Shown here piece after piece: positions 45,469 to 55,901 of a DNA stretch of 64,000 bases. The translations under genes and the position numbers were made by a program. The notes under the pieces are model-generated. The model saw only the letters and a list, made by a program, of their open reading frames with translations, was not told the DNA's origin and did not search any database. The first letter of the stretch is position 1, and each line of letters starts with the position of its first letter. The DNA is from Nocardioides sp. Its GTDB lineage: Bacteria; Actinomycetota; Actinomycetes; Propionibacteriales; Nocardioidaceae. Where the stretch lies: NCBI GenBank assembly GCA_020636915.1, contig JACJWV010000007.1, positions 158,119 through 222,118 of the forward strand, in the 5' to 3' direction.

Positions 45469-46551
45469 CTACCGACCCGCCGGAGCGGCGGCGGCCACGA
45501 AGCCGACCCGCTGGTAGACGTCGCGCAGCGTCGCCTCGGCGACCGCGCCGGCCTGCTCGGCGCCCTGGCGCAGCACCTCGGTGAGGAAGGTCTGGTCGTC
45601 GAGCAGCTCGAGCGTGCGCTCGCGGAAGGGGGTCACGAAGTCGATCACGACCTCGGCGAGGTCCTTCTTGAGGTCGCCGTAGCCGCGACCGGCGTACTCG
45701 GCCTCCAGGTCGACGACCGGGCGCGCCGTGAGCGCGGAGTAGATCGTGAGCAGGTTGCTGACCCCCGGCTTCGACTCGGGGTCGAAGCGGATCTCCGAGC
45801 CCGAGTCGGTGACCGCCGACCGGATCTTCTTCGCCGACACCTTCGGGTCGTCGAGCATCTCGACGATGCCCGACGGCGACGACGCGGACTTCGACATCTT
45901 CGAGGTCGGGTCCTGCAGGTCGGTGATCTTGGCCGTCGCCTTGAGGATGTAGGGCTCGGGGAGCCGGAAGGTCTTCTTGTAGCGGCTGTTGAACCGCTGG
46001 GCCAGGTCCCGTGTCAGCTCGAGGTGCTGGCGCTGGTCCTCGCCGACCGGGACGTAGTGGGGCCGGTAGAGCAGGATGTCGGCCGCCTGAAGCACCGGGT
46101 AGGTGAACAGCCCCACGCTGGCCGCGCCCTCGCCACCCTTGGCCGACTTGTCCTTGAACTGCGTCATCCGGCGCGCCTCGCCGAAACCGGTGAGGCACTG
46201 CAGCACCCAGCCGAGCTGGGCGTGGGCGGGGACCTGGGACTGGACGAAGATCGCCGACCGCGCCGGGTCGATGCCCATCGCGATCAGCTGGGCCGCGGCG
46301 CGCAGCGTGCGCTCGCGCAGCACCTTGGGGTCCTGCTCGACGGTGATCGCGTGCAGGTCGGCGATGAAGAAGAAGGGCTGGTAGTCCACCTGGAGGTCCA
46401 CCCACTGCCGCAGCGCGCCGAGGTAGTTCCCGAAGTGGAACGAGTCGGCGGTCGGCTGGATGCCGGAGAGGACCCGCGGCCGAGCCGTTCCGGACCCCTG
46501 CGCCGACTCCTGGACCGACGTCGCGACCTCGGGCGCGGTCGTGGTGGACAT
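45469..46551 (-). CDS. trpS: Tryptophan-tRNA ligase
   Basis: Class I aminoacyl-tRNA synthetase that charges tRNA-Trp; about 360 residues. Seen: the HIGH-like SGIQPTADSFHFGNYLGA, FFFIADLHAITV, VGEDQRQHLELTRDLAQRFN, the KMSKS loop SKMSKSASSPSG. The ATG at 46551 is preferred because CAGAAT, a -10-like box, ends 10 nt upstream, fitting a leaderless message; ATG at 46560 would add three residues. It has a ~30-residue unstructured N-terminal extension. Confidence 0.94.
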   Translation of the reverse strand: MSTTTAPEVATSVQESAQGSGTARPRVLSGIQPTADSFHFGNYLGALRQWVDLQVDYQPFFFIADLHAITVEQDPKVLRERTLRAAAQLIAMGIDPARSAIFVQSQVPAHAQLGWVLQCLTGFGEARRMTQFKDKSAKGGEGAASVGLFTYPVLQAADILLYRPHYVPVGEDQRQHLELTRDLAQRFNSRYKKTFRLPEPYILKATAKITDLQDPTSKMSKSASSPSGIVEMLDDPKVSAKKIRSAVTDSGSEIRFDPESKPGVSNLLTIYSALTARPVVDLEAEYAGRGYGDLKKDLAEVVIDFVTPFRERTLELLDDQTFLTEVLRQGAEQAGAVAEATLRDVYQRVGFVAAAAPAGR

Positions 46552-46616
46552 GGGCGCCATTCTGACCCATGCCGGTGGCCGGCGGGGCACCCGGGGGGAG
46601 GCACCCGGAGGTGTCC

Positions 46617-46622
46617 TAGGGT
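46617..46622 (+). promoter_or_regulatory. Candidate -10 box of the GNAT gene, leaderless
   Basis: TAGGGT ends 6 nt before the ATG at 46629. No Shine-Dalgarno sequence between them. Confidence 0.4.
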
Positions 46623-46628
46623 GCCGAG

Positions 46629-47720
46629 ATGATCCCCACGCTGACGGACGGCACGGTGACGCTGCGGGCCCACCGAGCCGACGACGTACCGGCCGCGACG
46701 GAGCAGTCCCTGGACCCGGAGTCGCAGCGCTGGACGACCGTCCCGGTGCCGTACGAGCCGGCCGACGCCGAGTTCTTCGTGGGCGAGCTGATGCCCCGCG
46801 GCTGGGCCGAGGACACCGAGTGGGGCTTCGCGCTGGAGGCCGAGGGCAGGTACGCCGGCACCGTCTCGCTCCGCAACCTGGGCGAGGGCCGGGCCGAGGT
46901 GGGGTACGGCGCGCACCCGTGGGTGCGCGGGACCGGGCACGTCGAGCGCGGGCTGCGGCTGCTCCTGGCGTGGGGCTTCGACGAGAAGGACGTCCGCACG
47001 GTCATCTGGTGGGCCCACGTCGGCAACTGGGCGTCGCGCCGGCTGGCCTGGAAGCTCGGCTTCACCGTCGAGGGGACCGTCCGCGACTGGCAGGCCCAGC
47101 GAGGCGAGCTGCGCACGTCGTGGGTCGGGACACTGCTGCGCGACGACCCGCGCGAGCCGCGCACGACCTGGCTGGCCAACCCGGTCGTCGAGGGCGACGG
47201 TGTGCGCCTGCGGCCCTTCGTCGACGCCGACGTGCCCCGCCTGGTGGAGGCGATCGGCGACCCGGTCACCCAGCACTCCCTGGCCTTCCTGCCGCGCGAC
47301 CCGGGTGCGGCCGACGGGCATCGGTACCTGGAGCAGGTGCAGGAGCGCCTCGCCACCGGACACACGGTCACCTGGGCGTTCTGCACGCCGGACGACGGCC
47401 GGCTCCTCGGTCTGGTGGGGATCTACCGGCTCGCCGAGGAGCCGGAGATCGGTTACCTCACCCATCCGGAGGCGCGCGGACGCGGGCTGACGACCAGGGC
47501 GGCAGCGCTGGCGGTGCGCCACGGCTTCGAGGAGCTGGGGCTCGTCCGACTCGCGGGCTACGCCTCCGCCCCGAACGCGGCGTCGCTCGCGGTGCTGGAG
47601 CGGCTCGGCATGCAGCGCGTCGGCGTACGGCGACGGGCGGCGCGCGACGGCGAGGGGAACGCCGTCGACCTGGTCGCCTACGACCTGCTGGCCTCCGAGG
47701 CGGGCGTCGGCGCCTCCTGA
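46629..47720 (+). CDS. Tandem two-domain GNAT acetyltransferase
   Basis: 363 residues made of two RimJ/RimL-like acetyltransferase domains. Domain 1 (about 1-170): VTLRAHRADDVPAATEQSLD, EVGYGAHPWVRGTGHVERGL (acetyl-CoA loop), NWASRRLAWKLGFTVEGTVR. Domain 2 (about 180-355): VRLRPFVDADVPRLVEAIGD, EIGYLTHPEARGRGLTTRAA, NAASLAVLERLGMQRVGVRR. Both keep the acetyl-CoA binding loop, the second better (RGRGLTT). Substrate unknown. Its 3' end overlaps the convergent MFS gene by 43 bp. Confidence 0.87.
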   Translation: MIPTLTDGTVTLRAHRADDVPAATEQSLDPESQRWTTVPVPYEPADAEFFVGELMPRGWAEDTEWGFALEAEGRYAGTVSLRNLGEGRAEVGYGAHPWVRGTGHVERGLRLLLAWGFDEKDVRTVIWWAHVGNWASRRLAWKLGFTVEGTVRDWQAQRGELRTSWVGTLLRDDPREPRTTWLANPVVEGDGVRLRPFVDADVPRLVEAIGDPVTQHSLAFLPRDPGAADGHRYLEQVQERLATGHTVTWAFCTPDDGRLLGLVGIYRLAEEPEIGYLTHPEARGRGLTTRAAALAVRHGFEELGLVRLAGYASAPNAASLAVLERLGMQRVGVRRRAARDGEGNAVDLVAYDLLASEAGVGAS

Positions 47721-48916
47721 TCACGTCGGTGGATCGCCGCCGACCAGAAGAGCACCGCGATGCCGAGCACGGACAGCGCGGCCCCGACCAGCGCCGGGGC
47801 GCGGTAGCCGTAGCCCGCGGCGATGACCACGCCGCCGAGCCAGGCGCCGAGCGCGTTGGCGAGGTTGAGCGACGCGTGGTTCATCGCGGCGCCGAGCGTC
47901 TGGGCCTCGCCCGAGACGGACATCAGCCGGAGCTGGAGGTTGACGACCAGCACCGACCCGATCGCCGTGACGAGGAAGATCGCCGGCAGCAGCCACCAGC
48001 CGTACGGGGCGAGCGCCCACACCAGGAACATCACGAAGAAGGACGCGACGCCGGAGAGGATCAGCGAGCGGAAGACCGACCACTCCGCCAGCCGGCCGGC
48101 GAGCCAGGTGCCGGCGACCATGCCGACGCCGAACGCGGCGGTGAAGACCGGCACGGTCGCCTCCGGCAGCCCACCGACGTCGGTCACCGTCGGGGCGATG
48201 TAGGAGTAGACGGCGAAGAGGCCGCCGAAGCCCACCGCGCCCGCGAGGAGCGTCAGCATCGCCTGGCCGTTGCGGAAGAACAGCAGCTCGCGCCGCCCGG
48301 TGGCCTGCGGGTCACCCGGGCACGACGGCACGAACAGCAGCACCATCAGCATGGTCGCGACCGCGATCGACGCGGTGGCGACGTACGCCGCGCGCCAGCC
48401 CGCGAGCTGGCCGAGCCAGGTCGCGGCGGGCACGCCGACGACGTTCGCCACGGAGAGGCCGAGCATCACGCTGGCGACCGCCCGACCCTGCCGGCCCGGA
48501 GGAGCCAGGCTCGCCGCGACCAGCGAGGCGACACCGAAGTAGGCGCCGTGCGGCAGACCGTCGAGGAAGCGCGCGACCAGCAGGACGTCGTAGCTCGGGG
48601 CGACGGCGCTGAGCAGGTTGAACGCACCGTAGGCGGCCATCAGCCAGACCAGGAGCGCGCGGCGCGGCAGGCGCGCCCCGAAGACCGCGATGAGCGGCGC
48701 GCCGACGACCACGCCGAGCGCGTACGCCGAGATGATGTGTCCCGCCTGCGGGATCGACACGTTGACGCCGTCCGCGATCTGCGGCAGCAGCCCCATCGTG
48801 ACGAACTCGGTGGTGCCGATCGCGAACCCGCCGACCGCGAGCGCGAGCACCGCCAGCGTCACGTGGCGCCCGGCGACCGCGGGAGCGGTGCCGGTGGCGG
48901 GTGCGGTCGTCGTCAC
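47678..48916 (-). CDS. MFS exporter (DHA1/AraJ-like)
   Basis: 412 residues, 12 predicted TM helices. The N-terminus LALAVGGFAIGTTEFVTMGL with a following DGVNVSIPQAGHIISAYALG is characteristic of the AraJ/YdhP group of sugar-efflux or drug-resistance transporters. The motif between helices 2 and 3 (VFGARLPRRALL) and LDGLPHGAYFGVASLVAASL are conserved. Substrate unknown. GTG start. The 3' end overlaps the GNAT gene tail to tail. Confidence 0.87.
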   Translation of the reverse strand: MTTTAPATGTAPAVAGRHVTLAVLALAVGGFAIGTTEFVTMGLLPQIADGVNVSIPQAGHIISAYALGVVVGAPLIAVFGARLPRRALLVWLMAAYGAFNLLSAVAPSYDVLLVARFLDGLPHGAYFGVASLVAASLAPPGRQGRAVASVMLGLSVANVVGVPAATWLGQLAGWRAAYVATASIAVATMLMVLLFVPSCPGDPQATGRRELLFFRNGQAMLTLLAGAVGFGGLFAVYSYIAPTVTDVGGLPEATVPVFTAAFGVGMVAGTWLAGRLAEWSVFRSLILSGVASFFVMFLVWALAPYGWWLLPAIFLVTAIGSVLVVNLQLRLMSVSGEAQTLGAAMNHASLNLANALGAWLGGVVIAAGYGYRAPALVGAALSVLGIAVLFWSAAIHRRDQEAPTPASEASRS

Positions 48917-49022
48917 GGGTGGGGAACCCTTCCGGTCGAGAGGCGGTCGAGGCGGCTGACGGCGTACGCAGCACCACCAGTCTGCAACCCGGGCCCGGTT
49001 GCGACCTATTCCGGGACAGGGG

Positions 49023-49385
49023 TCAGCCGCCGGTGACGGCCCTCACCACGACCTGGACCAGGTTGAGCCCCACGAGCAGCACGACGACCAGCGCCGAGAC
49101 CAGCCAGAGGGCCCGCCCGCGGGGGTCTCCCAGCGTCTCGGCACGGCGGCCGCACCAGGCCGACGCGACCATCGGGGAGACCAGCACGAGCACGGCCGGC
49201 AGGCCGGCGAGCAGGGCCGCGGACGTGGGGAGGTCGGGCTCGGTCCCGTCGTACCCCTGGAGGCTCAGCAGCCACCCACCGAGGAGGCTCGCCGCGACGA
49301 ACGCGACGGGAAGCAGGGCGTAGAGCCACCACCCCCAGCGCAGCACCCGTCGTGCCTGCGGGTCCACCGGCGCCTGCGTCGACAC
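49023..49385 (-). CDS. Small three-TM hypothetical protein
   Basis: 120 residues with three TM helices (LYALLPVAFVAASLLGGWLL; SAALLAGLPAVLVLVSPMVA; LWLVSALVVVLLVGLNLVQV). A CGRRAETLGDPRGR stretch joins the second and third. GTG at 49385 has GAGGAG about 10 nt upstream; an in-frame GTG at 49394 overlaps that site, so 49385 is preferred. No family recognised. Confidence 0.6.
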   Translation of the reverse strand: MSTQAPVDPQARRVLRWGWWLYALLPVAFVAASLLGGWLLSLQGYDGTEPDLPTSAALLAGLPAVLVLVSPMVASAWCGRRAETLGDPRGRALWLVSALVVVLLVGLNLVQVVVRAVTGG

Positions 49386-49534
49386 GGCCCTCACCTCCTC
49401 AGGCCACCTCCAGCCTCGACGCCCGACCCGGCGGGGCACAGGGCCGAACGGCCCGTGCGGGCCGGGGACTGTCGCCATCCTGGAGGTGCCGGGAGGTCAT
49501 CAGGAACGAGCAACCGTCGGCACGACCTTGATGA

Positions 49535-49568
49535 CGTCCCGCGTCCGACGGGTCAACTGCGCGGGACG
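49535..49568 (-). terminator. Hairpin after the icd-linked hypothetical gene
   Basis: CGTCCCGCG / CGCGGGACG inverted repeat with a 16-nt loop, starting 11 nt past the stop at 49579. The 193-bp gap to the next gene shows nothing else clear. Confidence 0.5.
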
Positions 49569-49578
49569 GCGCCCGCCG

Positions 49579-50110
49579 CTACTGCACCACCGTGACGTCG
49601 GACTGCACGACGGCGACCTGGCCCTCCTCGGGCAGGCACGGCTCGGTGGCGAAGGTGCTGACCGGGACGTACCCGCCGCTCATCTGGACGACGTCGCCGT
49701 CGACCGCGACCGCGTGGTCGTCGGCGTCGTAGATCGTGACCCGGTTGCCGTCGCGGATGCCGTGGTAGCCCGCGGGCCACACCGGCCAGACCTGGTCGGG
49801 CTCGTTGCCACCGCGTTGCGACGGCGTGAGGTAGACGCAGTGGTCGGCGTCCACCCGGAGGGTGCCCTCGATCGGGGTGGTCTCGCCGTCCTGGCCGCTC
49901 GGCGCGTAGCCGGAGACCGGGAGGTGGACGCTCGTGCCGCTGAGCGAGTCACCGCCGGAGGACACCAGGGCCACGACCCCGAACCCGGCGGCCGCGATGA
50001 GGAACGGGATCACGGCCACCAGCAGGTAGCCCCGGTTGCTGAGGGCCTGCGGCCGGGACCAGCGGTCGTAGACCGGCTGGTCACCGGCCTCAGCGGCCTC
50101 GTCGACGGGC

Positions 50111-50118
<8 letters not shown>
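49579..50118 (-). CDS. Membrane-anchored hypothetical protein coupled to icd
   Basis: 179 residues: a cytosolic acidic N-terminus, one TM helix (YLLVAVIPFLIAAAGFGVVAL) and an outer beta-rich domain with two cysteines (DHCVYLTP and EPCLPEEG) that may pair. The start is TTG at 50118, overlapping the icd stop by 8 bp. No family recognised; the outer domain has a GTLRVDADHCVYL then RVTIYDADDHAVAVDGD pattern seen in actinobacterial envelope proteins of unknown role. Confidence 0.6.
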
Positions 50119-52324
<2,206 letters not shown>

Positions 52325-52370
52325 GCTCGGCGACTCCCTGGAGTGAGGCTCAGTGATGGGCTCGTGGTGG

Positions 52371-52391
52371 CCACGGTCCAGCGGACCGTGG
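52371..52391 (-). promoter_or_regulatory. Hairpin in the icd leader
   Basis: CCACGGTCC / GGACCGTGG, a 9-bp stem with a 3-nt loop, 47 nt upstream of the icd ATG and next to the palindrome at 52394. Confidence 0.45.
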
Positions 52392-52393
52392 AA

Positions 52394-52411
52394 TACCTTG
52401 ACGTCAAGATA
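52394..52411. promoter_or_regulatory. Palindromic operator candidate upstream of icd
   Basis: TACCTTGACGTCAAGATA: a perfect 12-bp core CTTGACGTCAAG extended to 18 bp with one mismatched pair. It lies 70 nt upstream of the icd start. Length and symmetry fit a MarR-like dimer site; in Streptomyces the MarR-family TamR is reported to control TCA genes, but identity with its operator is not verified here. Confidence 0.5.
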
Positions 52412-52515
52412 CCTGACGCCTCCGACCCGTCCACCCTCGCACCCACCTCCCGGCCGGGCAACGCGGCCCGGCCCCGGTGGGCACGAAGACCCTCGTCCTG
52501 GGCTCGGCTTGTCAC

Positions 52516-52537
52516 TAGAGTGCTGGACGCGCGTCCA
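52516..52537 (+). promoter_or_regulatory. Aquaporin promoter -10 with adjacent palindrome
   Basis: TAGAGT (52516-52521) fits a -10 box and is followed after 2 nt by the perfect 14-bp palindrome TGGACGCGCGTCCA (52524-52537), which would cover the transcription start, a typical repressor position. The aquaporin ATG is 30 nt further on. Confidence 0.4.
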
Positions 52538-52567
52538 CGGGGGACGCCTCACGAGGGGAGCCAGAGC

Positions 52568-53665
52568 ATGGCCGACAACGCTGCCGTGCCAGCAGCCGAC
52601 GCACCGACCAGTGCGGCGCCGGGGATCCAGCAGAAGCTCGCCGCCGAGGTGCTCGGCACCTTCGCGCTCGTCTTCTTCGGGTGTGGCGCCGTCGTCTACT
52701 CCAGCCAGGTCAACCAGTTCACGATCGCCACCGTCGGCCTGACCTTCGGCGTGGTCGTCATGGTGATGGCCTACGCCTTCGGCCGCGTCTCCGGCGGCCA
52801 CTTCAACCCGGCGGTCTCGGTGGGCGCCGCGGTCGGCGGCCGGGTCGCCTGGCGCGAGACCGGCACCTACGTCGCGGCGCAGCTCGTCGGCGCCGTGCTC
52901 GGCGCCCTCGCGCTCTTCGTGCTCATGCACGGCTTCGACGGCTACCGCGCCAAGGGCAACATGGGCCAGAACTTCTTCGGCGACCAGGGCAGCGGCTACG
53001 CCTGGTGGGCGGCGTTCCTCCTCGAGGTGCTCATCACCGCCACCTTCGTGACGGTCATCCTGGCCGTCACCGACGAGCGCTTCGAGCACCCGGCGCTCGC
53101 GCCGCTGGCGATCGGCCTCACGCTCACCGCGATCCACTTCGTCGCGATCCCCGCCACCGGCACCTCGGCCAACCCGGCGCGCTCCATCGGCCCGGCCCTG
53201 TTCGCCGGCGGCGACGCGATCGTCCAGCTCTGGCTGTTCATCCTCGCGCCGCTGCTGGGCGGCATCGCAGCCGGCGCCGCGTACCCGGCGATCTTCGGCC
53301 GGCACACCGAGAGCATCCCGGGTTCCGGGTTCGGCTTCCTCCGCCCGCGCGCGCAGACCGTGGTCGTCGGGCCGGACACCTACCAGCAGCAGTGGAACCA
53401 GGAGACGGGCACGACCAGCAGCACGGCGTCGTACGCCGCGCAGCAGCCGATCGTGCAGGACGGCTGGCAGTGGGACCCCGTGGGCCAGCAGTGGCACCCG
53501 GTCGGCCAGACGCCGGAGCAGTGGCGCGCCCAGCAGGCCGTCCAGCAGCAGGTCCAGCAGCCGGTCCAGCAGCCGGTCCAGCAACCGGTCCAGCAACCGA
53601 TCCAGCCCGCCGCCCCGGACCAGGGCGACCCGGGCGACCAGACGCAGATCCGGCCGCCCCAGTAG
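52568..53665 (+). CDS. MIP family aquaporin with glutamine-rich tail
   Basis: 365 residues. Residues ~20-260 form a six-TM aquaporin: LAAEVLGTFALVFFGCGAVV, first NPA box GGHFNPAVS, second NPA box GTSANPARS followed by GPALF. The arginine after the second NPA box and the AqpZ-like spacing suggest a water channel. The last ~95 residues are cytosolic and unusual: a Trp/Gln segment (DGWQWDPVGQQWHPVGQ) then a VQQP tandem repeat and an acidic end. ATG at 52568 with GAGGGGAG upstream. Confidence 0.88.
   Translation: MADNAAVPAADAPTSAAPGIQQKLAAEVLGTFALVFFGCGAVVYSSQVNQFTIATVGLTFGVVVMVMAYAFGRVSGGHFNPAVSVGAAVGGRVAWRETGTYVAAQLVGAVLGALALFVLMHGFDGYRAKGNMGQNFFGDQGSGYAWWAAFLLEVLITATFVTVILAVTDERFEHPALAPLAIGLTLTAIHFVAIPATGTSANPARSIGPALFAGGDAIVQLWLFILAPLLGGIAAGAAYPAIFGRHTESIPGSGFGFLRPRAQTVVVGPDTYQQQWNQETGTTSSTASYAAQQPIVQDGWQWDPVGQQWHPVGQTPEQWRAQQAVQQQVQQPVQQPVQQPVQQPIQPAAPDQGDPGDQTQIRPPQ
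53540..53599. repeat. 12-bp tandem repeats encoding VQQP in the aquaporin tail
   Basis: Five head-to-tail copies of GTCCAGCAGCCG or near variants; the first (53540-53551) is degenerate, the next four (53552-53599) are nearly identical. They encode V-Q-Q-P units, and copy-number change would keep the frame. Confidence 0.85.
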
Positions 53666-53683
53666 GTCGCCGCTCGTCGGTCG

Positions 53684-54331
53684 TCAGCCGACCAGCCGCA
53701 CCACGCGGTAGCTGCCCTCGGTCCGGTCCTCCTGCACCAGTCCGGTCCCCCGCTCGAAGGTGCGCTGGTCGGCCACGCCGGGCCGCAGGTCCGAGCGCTC
53801 CTCGACGACCAGCTGGTCCTCGTCGAGGGCGACGACGCGGACGGTGTCCTCGACGACACCGGGGGCGAACGCCGTGCGGTAGCCGTCGCCGACACGGGGT
53901 GTCGCCGGCATGGCCAGTCCCGCCTCGGCGCCGTCGGTCCCCGCCTGCCACTGGCCGGCGCGCCCGAACCACCAGACGTTCCCGTCCTCGTCCTGGGCGT
54001 ACCAGTCGGTGACCCGGCGCCCGGACTCGCGGCTGGTGCGGGCCGTGGTCGCAACGCCCGCGACCGTCGGCCCGGGCGCGACCGAGACGGTGAGGTCGTG
54101 GTTGCCCGCGGTGTCGGCGACGACGTACCGCTGCGACGAGCCGACCGCCAGTGGGAACCACGGGTTGTCGACCTTCGCGACGAAGTCGGACGGGTCCGGG
54201 CTCGGCGTCGGCACGACCAGCTCGTCGACGCCGGCAGGCGGGCTGGGCTGGGAGGCGCTCCCGCAACCAGCCAGGGCGAGGGTGCACGCGACACCGAGCG
54301 CGGTGCCCAGCAGCCGCCCCCGCACCGTCAT
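53684..54331 (-). CDS. Predicted lipoprotein
   Basis: 215 residues. Signal peptide LLGTALGVACTLALAGCGSA with a lipobox cysteine, then a Pro/Ser linker. The mature domain begins DFVAKVDNPWFPLAVGSSQR and contains DWYAQDEDGNVWWFGR, a pattern I associate with unassigned actinobacterial secreted proteins. The C-terminus (RTFERGTGLVQEDRTEGSYR) lies in the same domain. Function unknown. The stop faces the aquaporin stop across 18 bp. Confidence 0.75.
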   Translation of the reverse strand: MTVRGRLLGTALGVACTLALAGCGSASQPSPPAGVDELVVPTPSPDPSDFVAKVDNPWFPLAVGSSQRYVVADTAGNHDLTVSVAPGPTVAGVATTARTSRESGRRVTDWYAQDEDGNVWWFGRAGQWQAGTDGAEAGLAMPATPRVGDGYRTAFAPGVVEDTVRVVALDEDQLVVEERSDLRPGVADQRTFERGTGLVQEDRTEGSYRVVRLVG

Positions 54332-54421
54332 GGACCCCAGCATCCCAGGGCGGCGGAGCGCTGCTAGCGTCGGGAGGCGAAAACCATCGTCGTGTTCGAC
54401 CACCGTGTTCGAGGAGTCGTC

Positions 54422-55408
54422 GTGAGCTCTACCCCGTTGAAGGTCGCCGTCACCGGCGCTGCCGGCCAGATCGGTTACAGCCTGTTGTTCCGCCTCGCGA
54501 GCGGCGCCCTGCTCGGGGACCGTCCCATCGAGCTGCGGCTCCTGGAGATCACCCCGGCGCTCAAGGCGCTGGAGGGCGTGGTCATGGAGATCGACGACTG
54601 CGCGTTCCCGAACCTGGCCGGGGTCGAGATCGGCGACGACGCCGAGACCGTCTTCGACGGCGTCAACCTGGCGCTGCTCGTGGGCGCCCGCCCGCGCACC
54701 GCGGGGATGGAGCGCGGCGACCTGCTGTCGGCCAACGGCGCGATCTTCACCGCGCAGGGCAAGGCCCTGAACAAGGTCGCGGCCGACGACGTCCGCATCG
54801 GGGTCACCGGCAACCCGGCCAACACCAACGCGCTCATCGCGATGTCCAACGCCCCGGACATCCCGCAGGAGCGCTTCACCGCCCTGACCCGCCTCGACCA
54901 CAACCGGGCGATCTCGCAGCTCTCCGCGAAGACCGGTGCCGCCGTCACCGACATCAAGCAGATGACGATCTGGGGCAACCACTCCGCGACGCAGTACCCC
55001 GACGTCTTCCACGCCGAGATCGGTGGCCGCAACGCCGCGGAGGTCGTGGGCGACCAGGAGTGGATCGAGAACACCTTCATCCCGACCGTCGCCAAGCGGG
55101 GCGCGGCCATCATCGAGGCCCGCGGTTCGTCCTCGGCCGCGTCCGCCGCCTCCGCCACGATCGACGCCGCCCGCGACTGGCTGTTCGGCTCGGCGGAGGG
55201 TGACTGGGTGTCGATGGCCGTGGCCTCCGACGGCTCCTACGGCGTCCCGGAGGGCCTGATCTCCTCGTTCCCCGTCGTCACCCGCGACGGCAGCTGGGAG
55301 ATCGTCCAGGGCCTGGAGATCGACGACTTCTCCCGCGCCCGGATCGACGCCTCCACCGCCGAGCTCGCCGACGAGCGCGCCGCGGTCACCGAGCTCGGCC
55401 TGATCTGA
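54422..55408 (+). CDS. mdh: Malate dehydrogenase
   Basis: 328 residues. NAD-dependent malate/oxaloacetate interconversion in the TCA cycle. Seen: VAVTGAAGQIGYSLLFRLAS (Rossmann loop), GARPRTAGMERGDLLSANG, VTGNPANTNALIAMSNAPD, the LTRLDHNRAISQLS substrate region and IWGNHSATQYPDV with the catalytic His. The GTG at 54422 has GAGGAG 5 nt upstream; a TAGCGT -10-like box at 54364-54369 gives a ~45-nt leader. The gene ends 8 nt before a structured repeat. Confidence 0.95.
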   Translation: MSSTPLKVAVTGAAGQIGYSLLFRLASGALLGDRPIELRLLEITPALKALEGVVMEIDDCAFPNLAGVEIGDDAETVFDGVNLALLVGARPRTAGMERGDLLSANGAIFTAQGKALNKVAADDVRIGVTGNPANTNALIAMSNAPDIPQERFTALTRLDHNRAISQLSAKTGAAVTDIKQMTIWGNHSATQYPDVFHAEIGGRNAAEVVGDQEWIENTFIPTVAKRGAAIIEARGSSSAASAASATIDAARDWLFGSAEGDWVSMAVASDGSYGVPEGLISSFPVVTRDGSWEIVQGLEIDDFSRARIDASTAELADERAAVTELGLI

Positions 55409-55416
55409 GGCCTGCC

Positions 55417-55536
55417 GAGTCGGCGCGTCTTGCCCGCCTGAGAGTGCCGAGTCGGCGCGTCTTGCCCGCTCCCTGTGGAGAAAGTGGGCAAGACGCGCCG
55501 ACTCGGCCTCATTTCGCGGGCAAGACGCGCCGACTC
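55417..55536. repeat. 120-nt double inverted-repeat element, copy B
   Basis: Four exact copies of GAGTCGGCGCGTCTTGCCC: direct at 55417-55435 and 55449-55467, inverted at 55486-55504 and 55518-55536, with CTGTGGAGA (55473-55481) in the centre. Same 120-nt length and design as 10031-10150. It fills the 133-bp gap between convergent mdh and the DUF3017 gene. Confidence 0.9.
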
Positions 55537-55541
55537 GGCGT

Positions 55542-55901
55542 CTACAGGGGCTGGTCGGGGATCGAGCCGGCGAGGAAGATCAGCGCCGCGCCGGTGCCGG
55601 CGAGCAGGAAGCAGTCCCACCACCGCCGGCGTACGGCGAGCATGCCGGCGTCCTTGGCCGGGAGCACCGCCCGCACCAGGGCCGCGAACAGCAGCGCGCC
55701 GCCGAACCAGCGCACGCCCAGGCGCCAGCTGCCGGTGGTGACGACGCCGATCGCGACGGCGACGACCGCGAGCACCACGAGGTAGAACGCGCCCCCGATC
55801 GTCGAGGGATACCGGCGTGCGTCGTCGTCGTCGACGGGTTCGGCGGAGACCGGTTCCGGCTCGTCCGCGGGTGGCTCGATCTCGGTCACCGACGCCCTCA
55901 C
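55542..55901 (-). CDS. DUF3017 membrane protein
   Basis: 119 residues. An acidic N-terminus is followed by three TM helices (GGAFYLVVLAVVAVAIGVV; WFGGALLFAALVRAVLP; WWDCFLLAGTGAALIFLAGS). AKDAGMLAVRRRWWD in the inner loop is the usual DUF3017 landmark. This small actinobacterial family is regularly found next to folD; function unknown. GTG overlaps the folD stop (GTGA). Confidence 0.85.
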   Translation of the reverse strand: MRASVTEIEPPADEPEPVSAEPVDDDDARRYPSTIGGAFYLVVLAVVAVAIGVVTTGSWRLGVRWFGGALLFAALVRAVLPAKDAGMLAVRRRWWDCFLLAGTGAALIFLAGSIPDQPL

